NCBI GenBank assembly: GCA_002842935.1
Contig: PHEM01000023.1
Span: forward strand, 1 to 17,295
Origin: Alphaproteobacteria bacterium HGW-Alphaproteobacteria-13
GTDB taxonomy: Bacteria > Pseudomonadota > Alphaproteobacteria > Sphingomonadales > Sphingomonadaceae
Length of the DNA stretch: 17,295 nucleotides
Direction of reading: 5' to 3'
The translations under genes and the position numbers were made by a program. How positions within the stretch are numbered: the first letter of the stretch is position 1; every line of letters starts with the position of its first letter. Below are positions 6,775 to 13,298 of this stretch, piece after piece. The notes under the pieces were generated by a model. The model saw only the letters and a list, made by a program, of their open reading frames with translations. It made no database searches and was not told the DNA's origin.

Positions 6775-7110
6775 ATGTCCTATCAGCTCTCCTCTTTCCG
6801 CCGTTTCCCGACTGCTTTCGCCATCGTCGGCGCGTCGGCTCTCGCCTTTGCGGGGCTGATGGTTTCGACGGCGCCCGCCCATGCGCAGCAGAACAGCGAT
6901 TATCGCTGCTCGGGTCTCGCCGAACAGGCCCATGTCGCCGCCAACGGCGTCGAAGGCAGCAAGCAGACCAGCGCCCGCCGCTTCGTCGCGACCGGCAAGA
7001 AGATGTGCGAAGCGGGCGATGAGCGTGCCGCCGCCAAGCAGTTCCGCGCCGCGCTGAAGGTCGCGGGCGTCGCGGAGGCCGAATCCGACGCGAAGATGGC
7101 GTCGCGCTGA
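6775..7110 (+). CDS. Small exported protein of unknown function
   Basis: The gene encodes 111 aa with a clear Sec signal peptide: basic N-region (SFRRFP), hydrophobic core (AFAIVGASALAFAGLMV) and an AHA-QQ cleavage site at about residue 39-40. The mature part is ~72 aa, charged and Ala-rich. It has two cysteines (YRCSG and KMCEAG) that could form a disulfide, and a helical C-terminal half (ERAAAKQFRAALKVAGVAEA). I do not recognise the family. ATG 6775 is chosen over in-frame upstream starts because AAAGGA lies about 8 bases before it and the signal peptide begins there. It is divergent from LysR and monocistronic, ending at a hairpin terminator. The AT-rich leader (AACAAAACGAAAGGAATCC) suggests efficient translation. 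Confidence 0.82.
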   Translation: MSYQLSSFRRFPTAFAIVGASALAFAGLMVSTAPAHAQQNSDYRCSGLAEQAHVAANGVEGSKQTSARRFVATGKKMCEAGDERAAAKQFRAALKVAGVAEAESDAKMASR

Positions 7111-7178
7111 ATCCATTCCAAGGCCATAACACCAATCTCCGGTCCGTCCTCTCCCTCTCCCCCGACGGACATGACTTC

Positions 7179-7210
7179 AGGGCGGCACTCCAAAAGGGGC
7201 CGCCCTTTTT
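7179..7210 (+). terminator. Rho-independent terminator after the small exported gene
   Basis: A perfect 8-bp stem, AGGGCGGC (7179-7186) with GCCGCCCT (7199-7206), closes a 12-base loop and runs into TTTTT (7206-7210). It lies 69 bases downstream of the stop at 7110, in the right orientation for that gene. Confidence 0.85.
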
Positions 7211-7222
7211 ATTGCATCCCAT

Positions 7223-7246
7223 CATTGCTTCGCTGCGCTCGCAATG
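7223..7246. repeat. Short REP-like inverted repeat
   Basis: CATTGC (7223-7228) and GCAATG (7241-7246) flank TTCGCTGCGCTC. This resembles a widely dispersed bacterial intergenic repeat that reads GTCATTGCGAGCGCAGCGAA on the other strand. That recognition is from memory. It lies 10 bases beyond the 3' end of the penicillin-binding protein gene and could help stabilise or end that transcript. Confidence 0.6.
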
Positions 7247-7256
7247 ACGCTTTGCT

Positions 7257-9272
7257 CTATGGCTGCGGCTGCGCTTCGATCGGCGTCCCATTAGCGATCG
7301 GCAGGCGCAGGTCGATGCGCGTGCCGTTCACTTCGGTGCTGATCACGGCCTGGCCGCCCTCGATGCCGACGCGCGTCGTCTCGCTAACGGGGATGGAGCC
7401 GATGTCGGGGACATCCTGCGGCTGCACGGGTCCCATGGGGTCGGACCGGCGCGGCGCTTCGCGGCGCGGCGGCGCCCGGCCAGTGGCGCCCAGCATGAAG
7501 TCGCGCCAGATGGCGGCGGGCAATCCGCCGCCCGTGATGCCCTTCAGCGGCGAATTGTCGTCGTTCCCGATCCATATGCCGACGACCAGCCCGTTCGCAT
7601 AGCCGACGAACAGCGCGTCGCGGCTGTCCTGGCTGGTGCCGGTCTTGCCGTAATTGGCCTGCGGCAGCCGCGCCGCGCGGCCCGTGCCGCGATTGACCGC
7701 CGCGCGCAGCATCTGCTCGATCCCCTCATGCTCGCGCCGCGAAAAGCGATCCGGACCCCACAGCAGCCGCGCGAACCAGCCTTGCTCCTCCGCCTGGAAG
7801 GCGCGCGGGACCACGGGATAGCTGTCCGCCGCGACCGCGGCATAAGCGGCGGTGAGTTCCAGCAGCGTCATGCTCGACGTGCCGAGCGCCAGGCTGGGAT
7901 CGTCCTTTTCCAGCGGCGCCGTCACGCCCAGATCGCGCGCCATGGCGATCACCTTGTCGTCGCCGATGTCGCGCAGCAGCCGCACGGCGGCGACATTGCT
8001 CGACGCGGCGAAGGCGTCCTCCAGCGTGATCGATTCCGAATAGGCGCCGCTCGCGTTGCGGGGGCGGTAGGAACCCGTCTCGATCGGCCGGTTGTCGATC
8101 CGGTCGTCCGGCCGCCACCCTTCGCGCAGCGCGGCGAGATAGACGAACAGTTTGAAGGTCGATCCGGGCTGGCGGCGCGCCTGCGTCGCGCGGTTGAAGG
8201 GCGAGGCGGCATAGTCGCGCCCGCCGACCATCGCGACGACGTCGCCGTTCGGCCGCATCGCGACAAGGGCGACTTGCGCCGTGCCCAGCTTCGCGCGGCT
8301 CGTCACGCGCCGCGCGATCGCCTGAAGCCGGGCGTCGAGCGTCGTGCGGATCGTCGCGCGCGAATAGCCCACGTCGCTGAGCTTGCGTGCCTCCGGCAGC
8401 GCCCAGTCGGCGAAATAGGTGCCGGTCGGCACGCTGTCGCGCGTCCGCACGTCGAGGCGCGGGGCCTTGATCGCCTTTGCCTCGGTCGCGGTCAGATACT
8501 GGTCGCGAACCATGGCGTTCAGCACCAGCCGCATCCGTTTTTCGGCGAGATCGGGGTTTTTCGTCGGCGCGAGGCGCGAGGGCGCCTGCACCAGCCCCGC
8601 CAGCATCGCCGCCTGCGCCGCCGTCAGCTTTTCGGGCTGGCGCTGGAAATAATGCAGCGACGCCGCGCGCAGGCCATAGGCATTGTCGCCGAAATAGGCG
8701 TTGGACAGATAGCGTTCGAGAATCTCGTCCTTGGTCAGCCACGCCTCCAGCCACAGCGCGATCAGCGCTTCGCGCGCCTTGCGGCCCAGCGTGCGCTTGG
8801 GCGTCAGGAAGGTGAATTTCGCGAGCTGCTGCGTGATCGTGCTGCCGCCCTGCGTGCGCCCGCCCGTGACGTTGCTCCATATGGCGCGGGCGATGCTGCG
8901 CGGGTCGATGCCCCAATGCGTGTAAAAACGCCGGTCCTCGATCGCCAGAAAGGCGCCCGTGACATGTTTCGGCAACTGCTTCGCCTGCACGGGCTTGTCA
9001 ACGATCGCCCCCGTGCGCGCGATCGGCGTGCCGTCCGATGCGAGCAGCGTGATCTGCGGCGGCGCGATCGGCTCCAGCGACTTCGACAGCGGCGCCGTGA
9101 TCGCGAGCCAGCCGACCAGCAGCAGGAACAGGATGCAGAAGAGGGCAAAGGCGCGTCCGGCGCGCCGCGTCCACTTGCGCAGCCGTGTCGGCGGCGGGGC
9201 GCTGTCGGGCAGACCGTCCGGCGCTGCGGCGGGCGGCGGCGCTGGGGGATAGGAATGGAAAAAGGCGGCCAT
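7257..9272 (-). CDS. Class A (bifunctional) penicillin-binding protein, PBP1A-like
   Basis: This enzyme polymerises and cross-links peptidoglycan at the outer face of the inner membrane. Its 671 aa run: a Pro-rich cytosolic tail (1-40), one membrane anchor (about 41-60), a GT51 transglycosylase domain with IEDRRFYTHWG (catalytic Glu112), GGSTITQQLAK (142-152) and ALWLEAWLTKDEILERYLSN, then a transpeptidase domain with STFK (Ser371), SSN (424-426) and KTGTS (543-547). All catalytic motifs are intact. The start at 9272 (MAAFFHSYPP) is preferred over an in-frame TTG at 9311, which would add 13 atypical residues. The Pro/Arg-rich C-terminal end (about 600-620) continues into a short beta-rich tail. 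It follows the EamA gene on the same strand after a 54-base gap. It is shorter than enterobacterial PBP1a, so I give no gene symbol. Confidence 0.94.
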   Translation of the reverse strand: MAAFFHSYPPAPPPAAAPDGLPDSAPPPTRLRKWTRRAGRAFALFCILFLLLVGWLAITAPLSKSLEPIAPPQITLLASDGTPIARTGAIVDKPVQAKQLPKHVTGAFLAIEDRRFYTHWGIDPRSIARAIWSNVTGGRTQGGSTITQQLAKFTFLTPKRTLGRKAREALIALWLEAWLTKDEILERYLSNAYFGDNAYGLRAASLHYFQRQPEKLTAAQAAMLAGLVQAPSRLAPTKNPDLAEKRMRLVLNAMVRDQYLTATEAKAIKAPRLDVRTRDSVPTGTYFADWALPEARKLSDVGYSRATIRTTLDARLQAIARRVTSRAKLGTAQVALVAMRPNGDVVAMVGGRDYAASPFNRATQARRQPGSTFKLFVYLAALREGWRPDDRIDNRPIETGSYRPRNASGAYSESITLEDAFAASSNVAAVRLLRDIGDDKVIAMARDLGVTAPLEKDDPSLALGTSSMTLLELTAAYAAVAADSYPVVPRAFQAEEQGWFARLLWGPDRFSRREHEGIEQMLRAAVNRGTGRAARLPQANYGKTGTSQDSRDALFVGYANGLVVGIWIGNDDNSPLKGITGGGLPAAIWRDFMLGATGRAPPRREAPRRSDPMGPVQPQDVPDIGSIPVSETTRVGIEGGQAVISTEVNGTRIDLRLPIANGTPIEAQPQP

Positions 9273-9326
9273 GCTCGACCGCGTATTACACGGATAACAC
9301 AGGCGGGGCAATTCCGCTGATGATTC

Positions 9327-10286
9327 TCAAGCCGCCGCCTGCACCTTACCCGGCCGCCGATGCGCGGCGATGCAACTCAGCACGCTGGCGACCACAGCCG
9401 CGAAGGCGGCCGTTTCCAGCAGCGTCGGCGCGCGCTGCTCCCACAGGAAGCCATAGAGCAAGGCGAACAGCGTCTCGAACAGGATCATCTGGCCGACCAG
9501 CGTCAGCGGCAGCAGGCGGCTCATCCGGTTCCACAGGGCGTTGCCCGCGATCGACGCCAGCAGCGCCAGCCCGATCGACACGCCCGCCAGCAAGGCCCAG
9601 TCGGCGGCGCCTTGCGACCAGCCGCCGATCAGCAGCGAGAGCGGGATCAGCAGCAGGCTTTGCGCGCCCGTGACCAGTCCCGTCAGCAGATTCCAGTCGT
9701 GCGCCGACACATCGTCCAGCCGAATCAGCCAGCGGCTGTTGCCGACCGCGAAGGCCGTCCACGACACCAGCGCCCCCACGGCGCAGAGCAGGCCGAGCAG
9801 CGGCGCCGCCGTCGCGGCGGCGGCAAGGTCGGTCACGGCCTGCCAGCCGATGCACAGCGCGCCCACCGCGCACAGCGCCAGCGAAGGCAGCAGCCGCGCG
9901 AGCGGCACGGCGCCGGTCTCGCGGCTGCCGATGATCGTGACCGCGACGGGCAGGAAGCCGATGACCAGCGACGTCATCGCGATGCCGCCCAGCTGCACGG
10001 CGCTGGCCAGCAGCAGATAATAGAGCGTGTTGCCCGCCAGCGCGAGCCAGCCGAGCGCCAGCCATTCGCGCCGCCCGATCCGCGGCGACAGCGCGCGCCA
10101 GCGCGGCACGATCAGCAGCGCGGCGATCAGGCCATAGGCGAGATAGCGTCCGATCGTCAGTTGCAGCGGCCCGAAAGCGCGCGCGATTTCGGGCGCCAGG
10201 AAGACGAGTCCCCACAGCGCGCCCGCCCCGGCTCCGCAGGCTATGCCGATTCGTCTCCTGTTCCGGTCTTCCATCCTGTCCGTCAT
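9327..10286 (-). CDS. EamA/DMT-superfamily transporter
   Basis: This is a predicted inner-membrane drug/metabolite exporter, 319 aa with about ten hydrophobic segments in two EamA repeats. The first starts IGIACGAGAGALWGLVFLAP and the second LLGLLCAVGALVSWTAFAVG. The family's GRYLAYG and NTLYYLLLASAV motifs appear in the first half, and LVGQMILFETLFALLYGFLW in the second. Characterised relatives often export amino acids or their derivatives. It is divergent from an Lrp/AsnC regulator across a 90-bp promoter region, an arrangement commonly seen for Lrp-controlled amino-acid exporters, so such a role is inferred. The start is uncertain: ATG 10286 is used, with ATG 10274 also possible, and neither has a good Shine-Dalgarno. 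Confidence 0.88.
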   Translation of the reverse strand: MTDRMEDRNRRRIGIACGAGAGALWGLVFLAPEIARAFGPLQLTIGRYLAYGLIAALLIVPRWRALSPRIGRREWLALGWLALAGNTLYYLLLASAVQLGGIAMTSLVIGFLPVAVTIIGSRETGAVPLARLLPSLALCAVGALCIGWQAVTDLAAAATAAPLLGLLCAVGALVSWTAFAVGNSRWLIRLDDVSAHDWNLLTGLVTGAQSLLLIPLSLLIGGWSQGAADWALLAGVSIGLALLASIAGNALWNRMSRLLPLTLVGQMILFETLFALLYGFLWEQRAPTLLETAAFAAVVASVLSCIAAHRRPGKVQAAA

Positions 10287-10326
10287 CCGTCGGTTGCTGA
10301 ACGCGGCGGGTCATATCATCATGTGG

Positions 10327-10343
10327 AAGAGCGATGCGCTCTT
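10327..10343. promoter_or_regulatory. Candidate Lrp/AsnC operator between exporter and regulator
   Basis: AAGAGCG (10327-10333) and CGCTCTT (10337-10343) form a perfect 17-bp palindrome with a 3-base centre in the middle of the divergent exporter/lrp promoter region. Eleven to twenty bases further, TTGC (10346-10349) and GCAA (10360-10363) form a looser inverted pair in an AT-richer tract. The size fits a site for a dimeric HTH regulator such as the neighbouring Lrp/AsnC protein. Binding is inferred. Confidence 0.4.
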
Positions 10344-10376
10344 GATTGCGGCGATAAATGCAACAAAAACTCGGTC

Positions 10377-10865
10377 ATGCCTCGTCCTTCCAGCTCTTCG
10401 CCGCGCGGTCTCGACCGATTCGACCGGGCGATCCTTCGTATCATTCAGACGGACAACCGGATGCCGCAGCGCCGGATCGCCGAAACGGTGAACCTGTCCG
10501 CCGCCGCCGTGCAGCGGCGCATCGCCGCGATGGAGGCGGCGGGCGTGATCGTCCGCAACGTCGCGCTGGTCGATCCCGACGCGGTCGCGCTGACCATCAC
10601 CTCGGTCGTCGAGGTGCGGCTGCATGACGAACGCGTGGCGACGGTCGACGCGGCCAAGGCGCTGTTCCGCGACACGCCGGAAGTGCAGCAATGCTATTAT
10701 GTGACGGGCGGGATCAGCTTCGTGCTGGTGATCGTGACGTCCGACATGCGCGCCTATGAGGCGCTGACGCGCCGCCTGTTCGCCGAGAATGCGTGCATCG
10801 AAAGCTATCGCTCGCTGATCGCGCTCGACCGCGTAAAGGTGGATACGAGCATCATCATTCCCTGA
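10377..10865 (+). CDS. Lrp/AsnC-family transcriptional regulator
   Basis: A 162-aa protein with an N-terminal winged HTH (about 12-60: LDRFDRAILRIIQTDNRMPQ, RRIAETVNLSAAAVQRRIAA, MEAAGVI) and a C-terminal RAM effector domain (about 70-155, including QCYYVTGGISFVLVIVTSDM). These regulators bind amino acids or related small molecules and form octamers. ATG 10377 places Met ten residues before the conserved LDRFDRAIL, as expected. The frame stays open far upstream, antisense to the exporter gene, but that part is not coding. The ribosome binding site is poor. It is divergent from the EamA exporter and 22 bases before a hydroxyacid dehydrogenase gene, which it probably shares an operon with. Confidence 0.93.
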   Translation: MPRPSSSSPRGLDRFDRAILRIIQTDNRMPQRRIAETVNLSAAAVQRRIAAMEAAGVIVRNVALVDPDAVALTITSVVEVRLHDERVATVDAAKALFRDTPEVQQCYYVTGGISFVLVIVTSDMRAYEALTRRLFAENACIESYRSLIALDRVKVDTSIIIP

Positions 10866-10887
10866 GGGAAGGAGAGGGACGGGCATT

Positions 10888-11874
10888 GTGAGCCGAATCG
10901 AAATCCTGATGACGGTGCCGATTTCCCAGACGGCGGGGAATGCGCTGGACGAGAGGTTCCTGGTTCACCGGCTGTGGGAACAGGCCGACCCGGCCGCCTT
11001 TCTGGCCGCCGCGGGTGGGCGCATTCGCGGTGCCGCGACCAGCACCGGTTTTGGGCGCGTCGGCCACGAATTGCTGGCGTTGCTGCCCCATCTGGAAATC
11101 GTCGCCAGCTTTGGTGTCGGTTATGACAATATCGACACGGCCGCCTGCGCGCGGCGCGGCGTCGTGGTGACGAACACGCCGGACGTCCTCGACGAAGAGG
11201 TCGCCGATCTGGCGCTGGGCCTGACGCTCGCCACGCTGCGGCGGATACCGCAGGCGGATCGTTTCGTGCGGGCCGGTCTTTGGGAAAAAGGCAGCTTTCC
11301 GCTCTCCCCGACGCTGCGGGGGCGCCATGTGGGCATCGTCGGACTCGGGCGGATCGGCAAGACGGTCGCGCGGCGGTTCGAGGGGTTCGGCGTCCCGATC
11401 GGCTATCATGGCCGGCACCGGCAAGAGGTGCCCTATGCCTATCATTCCGATTTGCGCGGGCTAGCCGAGGTGTCGGACCTGCTTGTCGTCTGCACGCCGG
11501 GCGGGTCGGAGACGCGGCGCATGATCGACGCCGCGCTGCTGGAGGCGCTGGGACCGCAGGGCGTGCTGATCAACGTCTCGCGCGGCAGCGTCGTCGATCA
11601 GGCCGCGCTGATCGCCGCCTTGCGGGCCGGAACGATATTGGCAGCGGGACTCGACGTGCTGGAGGATGAACCCCATGTTCCCGCCGCGCTGCTCGCGCTC
11701 GACAATGTGGTGGTGCTTCCGCATGTCGGTTCGCGTTCGCTGCACACGCGCAACGCGGCGGGGCGATTGGTCGCGGACAATCTCCTGTCCTGGTTCGCGG
11801 GGTCGGGACCGCTGACTCCGGTTGCGGAAACCCCGTTTCGCGGACCCGTCAGGGCGTCAGATCGAACAGGCTGA
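10888..11874 (+). CDS. D-2-hydroxyacid dehydrogenase (glyoxylate/hydroxypyruvate reductase type)
   Basis: This cytosolic oxidoreductase interconverts 2-keto acids and D-2-hydroxy acids. In 328 aa it has the two-domain fold: a substrate domain at the ends and an NAD(P) domain in the middle with GLGRIG (152-157). The catalytic triad is Arg232 (VSRGSVVD), Glu261 (LDVLEDEP) and His279 (LPHVGS). The substrate loop SFGVGYDNID (74-83) is typical. The segment after the second strand is YHGRHRQ (Arg176/His177/Arg178) rather than an acidic residue, which favours NADP(H), as in GRHPR-like enzymes. The start is GTG 10888, preceded by GGAAGGAGAGGGAC. It follows the Lrp gene closely. Its last 26 bases overlap the 3' end of the convergent propeller gene. 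The exact substrate is not known. Confidence 0.93.
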   Translation: MSRIEILMTVPISQTAGNALDERFLVHRLWEQADPAAFLAAAGGRIRGAATSTGFGRVGHELLALLPHLEIVASFGVGYDNIDTAACARRGVVVTNTPDVLDEEVADLALGLTLATLRRIPQADRFVRAGLWEKGSFPLSPTLRGRHVGIVGLGRIGKTVARRFEGFGVPIGYHGRHRQEVPYAYHSDLRGLAEVSDLLVVCTPGGSETRRMIDAALLEALGPQGVLINVSRGSVVDQAALIAALRAGTILAAGLDVLEDEPHVPAALLALDNVVVLPHVGSRSLHTRNAAGRLVADNLLSWFAGSGPLTPVAETPFRGPVRASDRTG

Positions 11875-12724
11875 GCGATCCCGCGCGGATCTGCGGCACC
11901 AGCAGGCGGTCGCGCCGCGTGTCCAGCCCGATCGCGGCCGGAACCTCTATCCCTTCCGCCACGACGGTGGGAGCGCTGCCATCGGCCGGCACGCGATAGA
12001 CGTTGCGGCCGAGCTGGCTCGCGACCAGCAGGCTGCCGTCCGGCGCAAGGACGATGCCGTCGAACTGGCCCGTGGGCAGCGTTTGTTCGCGCACGATATG
12101 CCCGTCCCTGTCCCGATAGACGAGGTTCACGCCGCGTCCGCCATGAACGATCAGGCCGTCGGCGGTCAGGGCGATCCCGTTCGGCCGTTCCAGCGCCGGG
12201 CTGCGCTCCGCAAAGCTGGTGACGCGGCCCGCGGCGTCGATCCGGTACAGCGCGCCGGCCTGTTCGCCCTGCCCGGAGTCGGTGACATAGACGGTGCCGT
12301 CGTCGGCGACGACCAGGTCGTTGAGGCGTAGCGCGCCGGGAATCTCAAAGCTCTTGCGCGGCGCGCCGGTCCGGCGGTCGAAGGTCCGCACGGTCCGGAT
12401 ATCCGCCACATACAGCAGATCGCCTTTCAGATAGATGCCGAGCGGCTGAATCAGCGTGACGCCCCCGACGCCTCCGGCGATCCACTTGAGCTGGGTGACC
12501 TTGCCGTCGGGAGCGACGCGGGAGATGAAGCCGTCATTGCCTTCGCCCGCGGGGCCGAGGTTGGAGACGACATAATCGTCGCGTTGCGCGTCATAGCGCG
12601 CCGCCTCCGACCCGTCGAAGCCGACGCCCGCGATCACTTGCGACGGCGGCGAGGGCGCGGCCCAGGCCGGACCCGATACGATAAGGGCCAGAAGGACGGC
12701 GCCTAGTCCAATATATGCTTTCAT
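11849..12724 (-). CDS. Exported SMP-30/gluconolactonase-like beta-propeller protein
   Basis: A 291-aa protein starting with a signal peptide (KAYIGLGAVLLALIVSGPAWA, cleavage about AWA-AP at 22-23), so probably periplasmic. The rest is a six-bladed propeller of the SMP-30/LRE type, many members of which are metal-dependent lactonases. Candidate metal ligands occupy the expected blades: Glu40 (GSEAARYD), Asn135 (RLNDLV), the PNG at 181-183 and Asp222 (FDGI). The true start is ATG 12724, with GGGAG nine bases upstream. The frame runs open further upstream but that part is not coding for this protein. The start codon overlaps the stop of the upstream 132-aa gene (ATGA), so translation is probably coupled. 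A lactonase role is inferred, since non-enzymatic binding propellers look similar. Confidence 0.85.
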   Translation of the reverse strand: MKAYIGLGAVLLALIVSGPAWAAPSPPSQVIAGVGFDGSEAARYDAQRDDYVVSNLGPAGEGNDGFISRVAPDGKVTQLKWIAGGVGGVTLIQPLGIYLKGDLLYVADIRTVRTFDRRTGAPRKSFEIPGALRLNDLVVADDGTVYVTDSGQGEQAGALYRIDAAGRVTSFAERSPALERPNGIALTADGLIVHGGRGVNLVYRDRDGHIVREQTLPTGQFDGIVLAPDGSLLVASQLGRNVYRVPADGSAPTVVAEGIEVPAAIGLDTRRDRLLVPQIRAGSLSLFDLTP

Positions 12725-13119
12725 CCCGCGATTCTCCCGTTTTGAGGATAGACGCCTTTGCTGCTGCTTGCAAAAGTCAGCGCCTGCCGAAGCGATCGCG
12801 GCGCCGGCGCCCGCGGCGTCACATCGCAGGGTGCGCAGAGAAAGGCGCGTTCCAGCGCCATGCGGTCGATACCGTCGTCGGATGACGCGCTGGGGAATTT
12901 TTGCCGAAATCCTTCGATGGAGGCCGCCTGCTCCAGAATGCGGTCGCGGAAGCGCAAGGCCAGGGACCGCCGAATCGGCTGGCCCGCGACGATCTTGATC
13001 CAACTGTTCCAGCTGATGCCCAGACGCTGCATCATGTCGGCACTCGTGGCGGCCAGGGTGGCCAGATCGTCGACAATTTCCCGGTTGACGACGCACATAC
13101 CGCGATGCTGCTGCACCAT
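12721..13119 (-). CDS. Small HTH-like protein coupled to the propeller gene
   Basis: 132 aa, family not firmly recognised. Residues about 14-64 (REIVDDLATLAATSADMMQR, LGISWNSWIKIVAGQPIRRS, LALRFRDRIL) have the spacing and character of a Cro/XRE-like helix-turn-helix: a helix, a turn with GIS, then a second helix and a basic third helix. The C-terminal half is of low complexity, with a CAPC motif (95-98). Evidence that it is real: a strong Shine-Dalgarno (GAGGAGAG, 6 bases before ATG 13119), and a stop that overlaps the next start as ATGA. It is the first gene of the leftward unit and faces the CoA-transferase operon across a palindromic promoter region. It may be the local regulator, but that is inference. 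An alternative start is Met8. Confidence 0.65.
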   Translation of the reverse strand: MVQQHRGMCVVNREIVDDLATLAATSADMMQRLGISWNSWIKIVAGQPIRRSLALRFRDRILEQAASIEGFRQKFPSASSDDGIDRMALERAFLCAPCDVTPRAPAPRSLRQALTFASSSKGVYPQNGRIAG

Positions 13120-13210
13120 TCGCTTCTCTCCTCAATTCAGGCAGAAAAATGCCGTTTTCCCTGGGTCTTTTTCTCGGTCGCCATAAGCTCGGATAATCCT
13201 TTCCTATCAC

Positions 13211-13240
13211 TTGCATACATTATTATCAATGTGTATGCAT
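13211..13240. promoter_or_regulatory. Shared palindromic operator/promoter of the divergent catabolic units
   Basis: TGCATACA (13212-13219) and TGTATGCA (13232-13239) are perfect 8-bp inverted half-sites separated by 12 AT-rich bases, in the 179-bp gap between two divergent units. TTGCAT (13211-13216) is a plausible -35 for the rightward operon. It is followed 17 bases later by TATGCA (13234-13239), so the half-sites would overlap the promoter and a bound protein would repress. On the other strand TTGATA and TAGGAA are also 17 bases apart. This is the most AT-rich part of the upstream region. Confidence 0.6.
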
Positions 13241-13298
13241 AATTGAACGGCGCGGCTCCGATCGAGTTCGGCAGGATTTTTGAGGAGATTTGAGGCGG

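Noticed and set aside
9360..10376. Open reading frame upstream of and in frame with the Lrp gene, giving a ~500-aa protein
   Set aside because: It runs antisense to the exporter gene, is composed of Gln/Arg/Asp low-complexity sequence, and Lrp proteins are ~160 aa. The start at 10377 is correct.
11849..13216. A single 455-aa protein spanning the propeller gene and its upstream region
   Set aside because: A signal peptide begins at 12724, and the upstream part is in a different frame from the well-supported 132-aa gene with a strong ribosome binding site.
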